Shown: one piece after another, positions 12,095 through 28,216 of the stretch | Position numbering within the stretch: position 1 is the first letter of the stretch | How the letters are laid out: every line of letters begins with the position of its first letter | Source: Bryum argenteum | Lineage: Eukaryota; Streptophyta; Bryopsida; Bryales; Bryaceae | Direction: 5' to 3' | Length of the DNA: 64,000 bases | Assembly: GCA_037043015.1 (NCBI GenBank) | Contig: CM073324.1 | Location: 26,738,097 to 26,802,096 of the forward strand | Notes under the pieces: generated by a model | Database searches by the model: none | Seen by the model: only the letters and a program-made list of their open reading frames with translations | Told to the model about the DNA's origin: nothing | Translations under genes and position numbers: made by a program

Positions 12095-13160
12095 GTAACT
12101 TAAGTGGACGCTTTGTGAACGTGAAGATCGATGTCTAAAATTTTGATTCTATTCGTTAAACACAATCAGTATCAAGCTTTAGGTAACAATTATCATCGAT
12201 TATATAATATTCGAGTAGGTAGTATATTCGAGTGAATAATGCTTCCAATCGATCTTGTTTTTGGATGAAGTTGAGAAATGGTCCCTTCAAAAGGTGTTTT
12301 AGGATAGTGTTCTTGCTGTTGGTATTTAGGTGTTCCCTGATATTCAGACTGGACTGTGGGATGGCCTTGTGCAGATTTAAATTCAATGGAATTACATTTA
12401 TTCATGAACTGCAAGGTTTGTTTGAGGCAGCTGGGATATAGGGTGTCCATCTCTACGAAATAAAACTCCTTCTTGGAGAAATTCTTTGGCCTATTTCTAT
12501 CTTTTTACATATGTCTCAGTTGATGGCATGCTCGCGTTTTCACTAATAAAACAGTGGGCGTTGTCATCACTTGGAGTATTTCTCATCCCGAAGCTTTTGG
12601 AATGTGTTGTAATCGAATAGGAAAAGAGCAATTCGGTCAACTTTTAATGCAATTGAGATTTGTAGAAACATTTCTGAATGGATTTGGAGTTTGCATGTTG
12701 CTTGTTTGTCAATCTATTCTTGTATATGCAATCAATATGCAAGTTCCGTGCTTTGAGTTGTCCATTCTATTTAAGATTTGTAGCATGTCCTCCCTTCCTG
12801 TCTTTTTTGGTGATTTTTGGTGCTTTTTAAGATTTGTAGCATGTCCTCCCTTCCCGTCTTTCCGTTTTTTGGTGCTTTTTAAGATTTGTAGCACGTCCTC
12901 TGTTCCATTGTTCCTAGTTCCCCCTCCTCTATTATGGTTCTCCATTCTTCATTTCTTTTTCCACATTTCTTGTCCCTGCGACTCCTTGTTATATTATAAG
13001 ATCTAAAATACTCTTGATAACAATCAGATACCACTTAGGGAAATTCTTCAAAATCTTTAAAACTCCAAACCATGAACTCATGACCAAATGATGATGGTGA
13101 CCATGATCATGAATGGTGGATCACCAAGGACAGACAAACAAATCACAAATCTTGTTCTTT
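12095..13160. other. Intergenic, no gene; local tandem repeat
   Basis: No conserved coding sequence, and specifically none resembling a cation-diffusion-facilitator domain, is seen. The only clear feature is the tandem repeat at 12770-12905. Confidence 0.45.
12770..12905. repeat. Three-unit tandem repeat (~50-57 bp)
   Basis: The block 'ttaagatttgtagcatgtcc' followed by a T/C-rich stretch and 'ttttggtgctt' occurs three times. It makes an overlapping open frame that looks repetitive, not genuine. Confidence 0.75.
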
Positions 13161-14695
13161 TATACAGTGACAGACAAAACTGAGTACAGTTATGACTCAC
13201 CTCCATTCAAAAAATCATATCATAAGCATACGTGAGCCAAATTCAAATGTGTCTAAACAAAAATTGTAGTGCATAATGTATCACACTATGCTAAAAAGTT
13301 TGAAGTAGAGTTGAATTGGGATTTGGAAGATATCAAATGTCAAAGTAGACTAGCCATTGACTCAGTTTTGTTCGAAGTTGCTTAGAAAGCATTCAAAATT
13401 TGCACAATTTAGAATGAAGCCAACTTTCTTGTGCATTGCCTATGAGGTAATGCCAAACATCACCTTGAACATGTATATGCCTTTCATCAACAAAAATCAA
13501 CATTTGTGTGCTTAAAATAATATTCAAATTATGAAAAAACAGATGATTATTGTAAATATGGCACATAATAATCCTCTATGGAATTGATAGCACGCAATGT
13601 TAGTGGGCTTTACAAATGAACTATACAAATCAATATCAGCCATTATTGCAAGTATTTCATTTTTTATTTGAAATGTTTTCAATCTTGAATAAAATCCTCT
13701 ATAACTTGATTGTTTATATTGGGATGATATGATGATTTTCTTATTCAACCCTTTTGATGTTCCAATGATGATTGATGAAAGCTTTCCATCTACTACAATG
13801 ATTTCCCTTACTTGCATTTTAGTGAAGCCATTTCATAAGAATTCGAATGCTTCATCTTGACCCTTCTTTAATTTTAACGCTGAAAATTCTTATAATTTGC
13901 ATTTCTAGCATCAACAAACCTTTATCTTCTTACTGAACATGTATGCACCAAAATTGCAAATAACAAGTATTTTTAGCATTAAAATTAAAGAAGGAGAAAA
14001 ATGAAGCATTAGAATTTTTATGAAATGGCTTCATTAAAATGAAAGTAAGAGAAATCATTGTAGTAGATGGAAAGCTTTCATCAATCATCATTGGAACATC
14101 AAAAGGGTTGAATAAGAAAATCATCATATCATCCCAATATAAACAATCAAGTTATAGAGGATTTTATTCAAGATTGAAAACATTTCAAATAAAAAATGAA
14201 ATACTTGCAATAATGGCTGATATTGATTTGTATAGTTCATTTGTAAAGCCCACTAACATTGCGTGCTATCAATTCCATAGAGGATTATTATGTGCCATAT
14301 TTACAATAATCATCTGTTTTTTCATAATTTGAATATTATTTTAAGCACACAAATGTTGATTTTTGTTGATGAAAGGCATATACATGTTCAAGGTGATGTT
14401 TGGCATTACCTCATAGGCAATGCACAAGAAAGTTGGCTTCATTCTAAATTGTGCAAATTTTGAATGCTTTCTAAGCAACTTCGAACAAAACTGAGTCAAT
14501 GGCTAGTCTACTTTGACATTTGATATCTTCCAAACCCCAATTCAACTCTGCTTCAAACTTTTTAGCATCGTGTGATACATTATGCACTACAATTTTTGTT
14601 TAGACACATTTGAATTTGGCTCACTTATGCATATGATATGATTTTTTGAATGGAGGTGAGTCATAACTGTACTTGGTTTTGTTTGTCACTGTATA
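13161..14695. mobile_element. Fold-back element, ~1.5 kb near-perfect palindrome
   Basis: Two ~750-bp arms (about 13161-13905 and 13950-14695) are reverse complements centred near 13928. The identical 97-codon open frames on opposite strands (13524-13817 minus, 14039-14332 plus) are a by-product of this. Sampled stretches are identical or differ at roughly 1 in 30 bases. Ends read 'TA-CAGTGACAGACAAAAC' and the inverse '..GTTTTGTTTGTCACTG-TA', compatible with a TA target duplication as in Tc1/mariner-type elements, though this is tentative. A transcript would fold into a long hairpin and could feed small-RNA production. Confidence 0.82.
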
Positions 14696-14738
14696 TAGAG
14701 ATGTTTGAAAACCCAAATACAAGAGTGCCCTCATTACA

Positions 14739-14919
14739 ATGCATGCCAATTATTCATACCTTTTTGTGTGAGTTTTAAATTGTTACTACACAAATAAGAC
14801 TTGACTTGGAACCCAAGTGATTCCAAAGCAGACTCTTGATGTAGGAGTTTTGACCCTTCAAAGTTGCTACTTTTTATCCAAAATGTTGTTTTTCTACATT
14901 CGATGTGTTTAAGGGTTAA
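14739..14919 (-). repeat. Repeat with TTAACCCTTAAA terminus, copy 2
   Basis: Read on the minus strand from 14919, it begins 'ttaacccttaaacacatcga' and matches the first ~180 bp of the copy at 7031. The far end is not defined. Confidence 0.55.
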
Positions 14920-15037
14920 TAACCACCCTATACATGTTCCAATCAAAGATGATCTCAACTAGAGTAGGACCATCATTTGGACTAGATTTTCATTGAGTTT
15001 ATATTGGGATAAGAAAATTGACATTATTTATAGGTAT

Positions 15038-15243
15038 CAGTGCTAGAATTGGACCCCATTTGCTACGTTTGTGTTTTCATAAAAGCCACGTTTGGGAAGT
15101 ATCTTAAACTACGTTCTAACACGTTCTTGCTACAACGTAGTTCCAAAAGCTACATTTTTAGTATTAACGTAGTTTAAACTACTCCCTAAACGTGGCTTTT
15201 TTGAGAATACAAACGTAGCAAATGAGGTCAAATTATAGTAGTT
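15038..15243. mobile_element. Small inverted-repeat element (CACTA-like family 2)
   Basis: Ends are imperfect inverted repeats: left 'gctagaattggaccccattt' with 'gctacgtttg', right '..caaacgtagcaaatgaggtc..'. Inside are mirrored 'ccacgtttgggaagta' / 'tactccctaaacgtgg' blocks. The left end resembles the CACTACTAGAGTTTGA start at 16679, so both may be one CACTA-type family. No clean target duplication was found. Confidence 0.6.
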
Positions 15244-15756
15244 ATATAGAGTATAGAGTGGGAGAATTTGTACAATATTGCGCACGATGTCCAGATTCGT
15301 AATAACACATATCATTTCACTAATCTTAGTCTCTCAACCACTCAACCACTCAACCAACGTTAACAATCTCAACACAAGGTATTGATATTGTACATAAAAG
15401 CTTACCAAATTAATAAACTTGAAGTTCTTCACTTCATATTGGTACATGTTATATCACCATATGAATAAAATTACATTTCATACTAGAGTAGAGTCGTGTG
15501 TTTGGTCTCGCTATGAAATGTGTCATCTTGAACAATGTTAAACAATTTGCTATACCATTATATAAAATGGTGATGAAAATTTAAGAGAAAACCATACTTT
15601 CCTGTAGATCATACATGGGGAAGTTGAATTGCTTGAAAACGGTGATCAAGAGCGCACCCTCTATCGACCTCCAAATCCTTATGCAACAATTTGCTAATCA
15701 TAAAGTCTCGGAAGCTGCACAAAATTGCAGCAGGATATTGCTCATGTTACAAGAAA

Positions 15757-15809
15757 CATGTCAAAATTAGACTATGAGGTATATACTTCCACAGTCTAAT
15801 TTTGACATG
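15757..15809. repeat. Perfect 17-bp hairpin
   Basis: 'catgtcaaaattagact' (15757-15773) and its exact reverse complement (15793-15809) flank a 19-nt loop. It is isolated, with no T-run or gene boundary to suggest a terminator. Confidence 0.85.
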
Positions 15810-16146
15810 AGGCTTCCCGCCCAGCGTGCAGTGGCCCTTCTCATCCTACTTCAATGCAAAGGGCGTGCAAGCTCTTCTCCCTCACTCTCGTTGTGTGCAG
15901 ATTTTGAGACGGTACCTAGCATCTTACTTGCCGCAGCCACCATCCAAAGAAGCACATCACGTCATGATGGCACAATAGTCAGATGGCACAATAGTCCGCA
16001 ACAAAGAAGGCTTCTTCAACAAGGCGCGGATTCGGAGCGACAACCTCATCCAGTGGAAGCGACGATTGGCGGTGGAAGCGCGCTCCAAGTTGCAACCGCT
16101 AGGAGGCGCCTTTGTGCATGTTGTCGTGGCGCCATTGCCCCACCAA

Positions 16147-16464
16147 CACTACTCGAAAAAAGGGGTGTTGTGCAACGTTACAAACAATACTTTTATGTAT
16201 ACGTTGCTAAAGTCTAGCAACGTTTTGGAACTTGCTTGAGCAACGTTCTCAAAACAATAAGCAACGTTTTTAACTAAAGTATAAATAATGTTGTTTAGTA
16301 ATTGGATAACGTCACTAGGTTAACGGATAACGTTGCTAATTTTCTTGAGAACGTTGCTGAAGCAAGTCCCAAAACGTTGCTGAAGCAAGTCCCAAAACGT
16401 TGCTAAACTTGAGCAACATTTTAGAAGAAAACGTTGCAAATCCCCTCAAATTGTAGTACTAGTG
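16147..16464. mobile_element. Non-autonomous CACTA element, 318 bp
   Basis: The left end 'CACTACTCGAAAAAAGG' and right end 'TAGTACTAGTG' are imperfect CACTA-type inverted termini. The 3-bp direct repeat 'caa' lies on both sides (16144-16146 and 16465-16467), the size expected for CACTA insertion. The interior carries many 'aacgttgc'/'gcaacgtt' motifs in both orientations, a subterminal-repeat pattern typical of CACTA transposase binding sites. Confidence 0.8.
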
Positions 16465-16678
16465 CAACTCGGGGATTAGTCGTTGCTCGAAGACGAGCTA
16501 TTGTCGAGTTCCACTCGCAAGTAGGTCGACAACAACAAGAGGTTGAGAGGCAACAACATTGGCGACCATCCATGTGAAACGTGCTAGGCACCTCTTCATG
16601 TGTCAAGCTCTAGGCGCTATGAGGTAAAGGGTGCTTGCTATCAATGTGGTGCGTCCATTACAACTAAGGTACGTAACA

Positions 16679-16815
16679 CACTACTAGAGTTTGATCGCAT
16701 TTGCTATGTTTGTATTTTCATTAAATACACGTTTAGGAAGTAGTTTAAACTACGTTTTTGTTGAAACATAGCTTTTAGAACTACATCATAGAAAAAACAT
16801 GTTAAAACGTAGTTT
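16679..16815. mobile_element. CACTA-like element end, truncated
   Basis: Starts 'CACTACTAGAGTTTGATCG' and continues with 'catttgctatgtttgtattttc' and 'agtttaaactacg', matching the 15038-15243 element. The second end is not found. Confidence 0.5.
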
Positions 16816-17639
16816 AATCCATGGTATCGTAAGATGAACAAAGCGAGCATATGACTTCTTCAGGCAAGAAAATGAGATAACAAAACAAAAACACTCTGAG
16901 ACGGTTTGGAGCTTTTACCTTGAGCGCTACAAGAAATATTATCCATTATCTTATCCTGACCACATGCTTCTACCATACTCATATTTTCAACTAACATATG
17001 CAAGTGATTGGTACAAAATTGCTCTACATCATTTAGTAAGTTATCACTTCATAAAAGCTTCAGTAATGCTACGTAGGGACGACAGGGTTGCCAATCCTAT
17101 AGATATTGGCTGTTCCAGTTGCAAAATGACGTAACTCATTATGCGGAATGGTGGTAGAATAGGAAAGATGAATTGTCCATTCCAGAGGTGGATGAGGAAT
17201 GCTTGAACAAGCATGTATGGAGGACGTCACGAACTATGAACTACAATTTGTCGATTGCTTGTTGTCGATTGTTGTCGGAGACACACGCTCTTCATACCAA
17301 CCTTCGAGAGGAAGAAACCTTCGAGACCTTCGGGCCCCTACAACAAGAATAATCGCAAGTTCATAAGATTCCGTTGGCCCGTAGCTACTTTCGTAGCAGT
17401 CGCGGCTAGTTTACGAAATGCAACTCTGCAAGTATACCACCTACGAAACCGGCGGCGGAGAAACCTTTGTCTCTGCATTCTCTCAAACCAACACATCGAT
17501 CCTTCTCCCGTTCTCTCGTTTCCTTTGCACAATCATTTTTGTAGCATTGTTGCTCCGAGAACCGCTCCTTCGAGCATTCTCGTGCGCCCAGACTTCAATG
17601 AAGAATTTCAACTACTATCCCTAGCTTTGTTCACCTTGA
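16816..17639. other. No recognised gene
   Basis: Open frames of 132 and 68 codons around 17255-17653 lack recognisable motifs and overlap one another on both strands. Nothing here is supported as a gene. Confidence 0.35.
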
Positions 17640-17945
17640 GAACTTTACTCTAGCAACGTTTCAAACCCTAGTTCTACTAAATTATAAATAACATCCCTTG
17701 GTGCTTTGTTACGTTGCTTATTTTCTTGAAAACGTTCTTGAAACAAGCTCCAAAACGTTGCTTCTCTTAAGTCGAGCAACGTTTCCAACCTCAAATCTAC
17801 TAAATTGTAAATAACATAGTTCGGTGATGAGCTAATGATACATTGCTCATTTTCTTCATAACGTTGCTCAAGCAAGTTCTAAGATGTTGCTTCACTTAAG
17901 CAACGTTGGGAAAAAAACGTTACAAAGTCCTCGAAATTGTAGCAC
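17640..17945. repeat. Diverged 'aacgttgc' CACTA-family interior sequence
   Basis: Multiple 'gcaacgtt'/'aacgttgc' motifs and blocks such as 'cttattttcttgaaaacgtt' and 'caaatctactaaattgta' match the interiors of the elements at 16147 and 26213. It ends 'caaagtcctcgaaattgtag', like the 16464 end. No intact termini are seen. Confidence 0.6.
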
Positions 17946-22669
<4,724 letters not shown>

Positions 22670-22689
22670 TTTATTTTTTTTTTTTTTTT

Positions 22690-23600
22690 TAATTTTTTTA
22701 TTTTCCTATTGTCTCTTCATATCCAAAGTTATTGCATTGTTTTAAAATGAAGTTGTTGTTTGAATTCCAAAAGTTGTTTCGAATTTCAAGTTGCTTCCAA
22801 GTGATGGTGTTGGAGCTCTGAAGCTCGTTCTACTTCCAAGTGGTGGTGACGTGGTGTTGGAGTTGTGAAGGCGGTTTTGCTTCTAAGTTGTTGATCTCTA
22901 AGTAGCACCAGATTCGGTGCCACCTCTGCTTGAGTGATTTCGACTCCAAGATGGAAATCTTGTGTTTTACTGCCTCTCCGAAGCCACGTTATGATTCCTC
23001 TGAGAAGAACTGAAGCTTGCGTTGCCGGACGCACCCAATGACCCAATGTCTGTTTTGTGCCGTGGCCACCACCACCGTTGCTATCGCTCAGATTGCTGTT
23101 GAGACATTGATCGTTGCCGGACCGGAATCGGCCGGTGCCGTTGCCGCGAGGGGAAGGAAACTGAGTCGGTAGGCACGACACCGTTCATAACCTTGTTTTG
23201 ATTGCACGTGCTCTTTTGTAGTGCACATCAGGGCTCATCCTTCATTGTTTTTAAAGTAGGGAATCCAACGTGGTATTCTGATACCCTCTCGTGTATAGAG
23301 CTTAATTTTTTTGTGTTTGGCTCTCATGGTCTAGACGCATGCTCATCTCACAGACCAAAAGGCCTAGTCGGGCGTCCTCATCTCTTGTTACCGAGTTCTT
23401 TGAAACCTGTTCTTCGACACTTGGACCTTGTAAGACATTGAATCTCATAGATATTTGACACCTAAAATCCCCAAATAGGAGTTCTACTTAATAGAACTCA
23501 ACCCCAACTTATATTTAAATAATTATGACTTTTTGAAAGTCAGAGATGTGGGGATGTATTAGTTGGCCGCCAATAAAACCAAGGTTTGCATAAAGTCCAT
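22690..23600. other. Less AT-rich stretch, no convincing gene
   Basis: A 131-codon minus-strand open frame (22786-23181) is His/Leu-repetitive at its C-terminus and matches no family I recognise. It may be a decayed transposon fragment. Confidence 0.3.
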
Positions 23601-23699
23601 AATTTGTTAAATATAAGATGCCATTTGAGGTTGGCTTGAATATAGTATTCATTCAACCACTAAACTTCAAGATACCACGACATTGCCGATTCAAGTCAT

Positions 23700-25920
23700 T
23701 GTCAAAAAGTCTTCTTAAAAGGTGCAGTTTTTGGGTTCACACGGATTGTGAGATCATAATTTTCAAAGTTGGAGAAAAAGTCTTTGTTCCTTTTTATAGA
23801 AAGAACAACTAGTTTTTTGAGGATCAAAAAGATCATTTTTGGTAAAAGATTTGATATGAGGCTTTTCAAATTCTTGTTCCTCGGTGATTCAGGAACATGT
23901 ATATGCAATTTTTACCCTCATATGATTTATACGACTTAAAGAAATGCTTGATTATTCACATGGAGATATGCTGAAATTCATGTACAAATGGGTGATGGCT
24001 GTCAAGAAACTAGGCAAGTGATGGCTGTCAGTACCATGTTCTGATTTGTAGCCTTCAAAATCTCTATCAACTTGATGTCAAACTCCATGCCATGAGTAAA
24101 AAAAACAGGAAAAAAAGAAGAGAATGAATCTGAATGATGAGTTTTATACCTCTTTTGCATGCCCAAAAAACAAAACTTTAAGAAAAAATAAATTTCAAAG
24201 ACTTTTTTGGAAAGGTATGGGGAAATTCTACTTCTTGCAAAAACTCTCAACTTCATACGATAAGAATTGAGTGAATAGGATGTTGACCAAAGTCAAAGCG
24301 GACAAAATTTTTCCTCATTCAACTTGAGCGGTTAACCCTAAAGTGGACTAAGGCCAGATTGTGGTCGTTTGGATTTGGTCAGATTTTGATTTACCATATT
24401 TGGATCACATGAGGTTGAAACCTTTCACACGTTATAGAGTTTTTCCATACCTTTCGGAATAGTTAACCCCTAAAAATCCAGGAAAGCCGATTCGGTTTTC
24501 TGAGATTTCGGGCAGCTCATTTTAAGCATTTAAACTGATATTTTTGCCTAAGATTTTTATTGGGTGCTCCACATGCAGTAATGTGTATGTGGTAAAATTT
24601 TCAAAGTCAAATTTTAATTTTATAACCTTCATCTAGAAATTTTAGGTTTCAAGTCCAAATTGGGCAGTTTAAAATAATTTTTTTTAATTTATTTTTTTTA
24701 GAAATATGTTCATTACCAAATTACTATTCAAATTCCAATGTGTCCGAAGTCAAAAAGTTTACCAATTTTACAAGGGCAGCCTCCAAAACTTTCAAAAACA
24801 ATCTTCACAATTTCTAGTAATTTTACAATTTTTTCTTTCAAAAATTGCCAAAATTCGAGATTTTGGATTTTTTCCAAGATTTTTTTTTTCAAAATTCACA
24901 TCATCATAAATGCACCTTCTCAAACTAAATATATCATACGTGGTGCTTGTTTTACTATATGGTTGTTTTTAGACCTTCTTTCATAAAATATTTTACATTA
25001 AGGTCAAAAAGTGGAATTGGTCTCTAAAATTTTGCATGAGCATAACCAACTTGAATACCTACATGAAAAAAAATGAGGGAAAAATATTTGGAATAACAAT
25101 CATCAAGTTGCCCTTGGCACCATTTAGACAATGCCTCTCACGCAGTGGCAAAAAAAAAGTGTTGGTCAAACTTTGATTGTTATGATCTCACAAATGAAAA
25201 ACATCCAACGGTTGACATTTTGACCAGTCCTTTGTATACAAGTTAGGTACAAGATCTTACGGTTCAAAGTCTAAAACCAGAAAAAAAAGTTTCTCCATTT
25301 CCCCATCTCCCAACGAAGGTGAAAAATGGCAGTTTTTGGTTCTCGAGGTCGAGGAAACCCCTGGATTTTTAGGGGTTAATACTTGTTTCAAAATTTTATA
25401 TACATTAGGAGATAATCACAATCAAAGTTTGAAAACACTATCTGATGATATCTTCCCAAAACTTCTTAGACCGTGGCATGTGCTCATATATTCCTAGAAT
25501 CTGCCCAAAGTCATTGTATATCGGAAACTTCAAAAATTCATCAAAAATTGAGATTTTACTTATTTTGCAAGTTTTACTTTTTGTACATGTCAATAAGTTT
25601 TGAGGCATGATCTCATTATTTGAATTTTTAATCCAACTATTTCTCACATGCCAATTTCATTGTCAAAGAGGAGCCTTTTTATTTGAATTTCAGAATACCT
25701 CTATGCTAAATAATCAAGCATTTCTTTAGGTTTTACAAGTCATACGAAGGTAAAAATTGCATAGACATGTTTATGAATCACCTAGAAACGATAACTTGAA
25801 GAGCCTCATATCAAAAATTCTACCATATGTGGTTTTCTTGGCTCTCAAAAAAGTAGTTACTCTTTCTACAACAAGGAAAAAAAAGCGCTATCTCCAACTT
25901 TGAACATTATGATCTCACAG
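23700..25920. repeat. Inverted duplication of a dispersed repeat
   Basis: 23700-23990, read as reverse complement, matches 25680-25920 ('gaatttcag.ata.ctc', 'aataatcaagcatttcttta', 'ccaactttgaa.attatgat'). A third, direct copy lies at about 28950-29340. The right copy is inside the TTAA-bounded element 24332-26110; the left copy is outside it. Confidence 0.65.
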
Positions 25921-26110
25921 TTGGTAAGGGATTTGAATATGAGATTTTATATACTTCTACACATACCAAATAAGTACTTATTGGATCTTACGGTTACATA
26001 CCTAGAAATACATCAAAATTTAAAAACTTTCACGTTGCATCAAAGGAAGGTAATTTTTGCTAGTTTCGAGACTTTCTCGCATTTCTGAGGCTAGTCCACT
26101 TTAGGATTAA
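24332..26110. mobile_element. TTAA-bounded element (outer), 1779 bp
   Basis: Left end TTAA-CCCTAAAGTGGACTA, right end TAGTCCACTTTAGGA-TTAA. The ~14-bp terminal inverted repeat and TTAA flanks resemble piggyBac-type elements, which start CCC and duplicate TTAA. No transposase is visible. It contains a second TTAA-bounded element (24463-25379). Confidence 0.6.
24463..25379. mobile_element. TTAA-bounded element (inner), 917 bp
   Basis: TTAA-CCCCTAAAAATCCAGG at the left is mirrored by CCTGGATTTTTAGGGG-TTAA at the right: a 16-bp perfect terminal inverted repeat inside TTAA duplications. There is no coding content. The nesting suggests insertion into the outer element, or a composite built from related ends. 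Confidence 0.7.
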
Positions 26111-26212
26111 CTTATGTACAGTGGATGTAGAGTACCCACCAGTTTTCGAGGACATTGTATGCCACTTCAGTAGTTAATGTATCATGCAGTTGTTTCCAAG
26201 TGGCTCAAGTTA

Positions 26213-26472
26213 CACTACTAGAAAAGAGGGGGGTAAGCAATGTGACAAACATTGCTTTTTATGCAAACATTGCTTACTTGGGCAATGTCTTGGAGCATGC
26301 TTTCAAGAAAATAAGCAACGTCTTCAACCTCAAATCTATTAAATTGTAGATCTTAGGTTGAAGACATTGCTTATTTTCTTGAAAGCATGCCCCAAGACAT
26401 TGCCCAAGTAAGCAATGCTTGCACAAAAAGCAATGTTTGTCACATTGCTTACCCCCCTCTTTTCTAGTAGTG
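26213..26472. mobile_element. Non-autonomous CACTA element, 260 bp, near-palindromic
   Basis: Ends are CACTACTAGAAAAGAGGG and its inverse CCCTCTTTTCTAGTAGTG, flanked by the 3-bp duplication 'tta' (26210-26212 and 26473-26475). Almost the whole element is an inverted repeat with 'aagcaatg' and 'ttgcttac' motifs. The termini, duplication length and symmetry together make the CACTA assignment strong. Confidence 0.92.
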
Positions 26473-26475
26473 TTA

Positions 26476-27331
26476 ACATATAGTACAGTAGACCAATCAT
26501 CTTAATTGCAAGACTAGAGACTTCAAGCTCATCCTGAAATATACACCATAGCTTGATTGATTTAAGGAACATTGATTGATTGATTGATTTAGCTATGACA
26601 TAACCTTCCGAAATTCATAAGTACATAACTTACCCGATGGATCGATGCATTGGAAAAATCGGTGGAAATATAGAGCTTTTCCACTGACGATCCTTGTCTT
26701 GATAATATACCACACATCTGGCGACTTTGCATGAATTCAATAACTCACTCATACATTCACTCATAATTGTTCAATCGAGACATTATGCTACACTGTGTTG
26801 AAATCGTATGAGACTTAGCAAAATCAATAGACAGATCACAATGATAGAGCCAAGCATGGGCTCTTATACATAATGAGATGTGGGTGAATTAATGCTGTGG
26901 GCATTAATTGGCAGCCCTCAAAGCTAATCGCTAATGCTAACAATAGCTGGCGGTTGTATCTACCCAGGATACGCTTAGCTACTGAAATCGTTCTGTCAGA
27001 CTGACAGGATATTAAGAAGATGCGGTGGCCCCTCCTTCTTCTTAGGCTATTCTTCCTCCTGATATAGTTCAGCAACACACTGACCGTCTGACCGTGAACT
27101 GGAGAGTGTTCAAGGCGCAGAGCAAGGTGCGATCACTGTGATGAGCTTTGAGTCACAAAAAAATGGTTATTAGCGATGGCAAAGAATACAGCAGTGCCTA
27201 CCTGCAGTCGATCCTTTCATCGCTACAGATCGGCGCTTGCACGAATGAATTTTTCAACTAAGCCGCCTATTGCGGAGCAATCACATCAATTTCACCTACT
27301 CCCCATGCAGAATGGACACAATCCTGTTCAC
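26476..27331. other. Intergenic, no gene
   Basis: A short TTGA microsatellite lies at about 26566-26590. Nothing else is recognised. The right part should hold the 3' flank of the minus-strand dirigent-like pseudogene. Confidence 0.35.
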
Positions 27332-27997
27332 CTAGAACTGCCTGTAAAGATGAAAGTTCCACTTGTACACGAACAGGGGAGCCAAGGTGGTGGAGTTTTC
27401 CGGCTGCGAGTAGGCGTAGCCAGTGTATCGCTGGAATTGGCCCGTGCCCCCACTGTCAGCTCCCAAGGAGCAGTGCCGTACGACAGAGTGCCGACCACAG
27501 TCACGCTGGAGCCCTCGTAAGCCGAAGTGGGTGACCACCAGAACTTGCTCACCACCTGCACTCCTCCGGCCGGCAGACCTCCTATGGTGGACAGCACAGC
27601 GGAGCCCGTGATTCTTCCCAGAGTGGTGCTTCTTGGGGAAGCTCCCTGCTTCAGCTGGTTGTCGAACACCAAGAAGCTACCCCATCCGAGTGCTGGGAAG
27701 TTGCCCTGGCCCGTTCGTGCAGAGGCGAGAAGCGTAGCATTGGGACCGCCACGTATCTCATGCGCGTACAAGGTGAGCGTGATCTTCTCCTTCTTCGCTG
27801 CAAACCCATGATACATACATCACAAGTTCAATACATCTATCACGTCGAAATCAAACACTAGCTTAATTAAGCTCATAGCTAGTAACCAAATGATAGATGT
27901 TCTTTTCGCTTGAAGTGGAACGCTTGCCCTGGACCGCAGTCTGCAGGCTGCAGATGCAGAGGACAAAGCACAAAGCGTACGCCACCGAGGATGCCAT
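27332..27997 (-). pseudogene. Dirigent-like protein, frameshifted
   Basis: Two exons: complement(27929..27997) encoding a signal peptide 'MASSVAYALCFVLCICSLQT', and complement(27332..27797) encoding the dirigent-like body ('LTLYAHEIRGGPNATLL', 'ALGWGSFLVFDN', 'GGVQVVSKFWW', 'PLFVYKWNFHLYRQF'). Compared with the two plus-strand paralogues, the 'TVVAGTG' segment has a net loss of 4 nt near 27447-27452. Downstream sequence therefore continues in another frame and the C-terminal third is lost. The intron starts with GC where the paralogues have GT ('g|gcaagc' against 'g|gtaagc'), which may still splice. If expressed, the product would end in an unrelated tail. Dirigent proteins guide radical coupling of phenolics in the cell wall; the substrate here is unknown. 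Confidence 0.85.
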
Positions 27998-28208
27998 GGT
28001 TGCAGTGCGACCTGTTACCGACACAAATCAGTCACACAGCTCCTCAATTACTCATTATTTTCTCAACGCATCGATGATCACACAGCATCACTAGATTCGA
28101 ATGAGGTTGTATCACGAGATACTCACCTGAGTTTTGGATTCGAAGCGAAGGGGAGCTTCGGATACATGTGGAGAGGTCGATGTATAGAAGCTGAAAAGTT
28201 ACAAGTGT

Positions 28209-28216
28209 CTTTTATA
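28209..28216 (-). promoter_or_regulatory. TATA box of minus-strand dirigent-like pseudogene
   Basis: Read on the minus strand, TATAAAAG lies about 210 bp upstream of the start codon. The intact paralogue at 32284 has TATAAAG in a similar setting. Confidence 0.5.

Noticed and set aside
12554-13006. 150-codon hydrophobic open frame
   Set aside because: Its apparent membrane character comes from a T-rich tandem repeat; no start context or homology.
13524-14332. Two identical 97-codon open frames on opposite strands
   Set aside because: They are the two arms of the palindrome, AT-rich and without motif; an artefact of the inverted repeat.
15774-16217. 147-codon plus-strand open frame
   Set aside because: No family resemblance; its 3' part runs into the CACTA element at 16147, and its 5' end lies in a hairpin.
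22786-23181. 131-codon minus-strand open frame
   Set aside because: Repetitive composition, no recognisable domain, no splice or promoter context.
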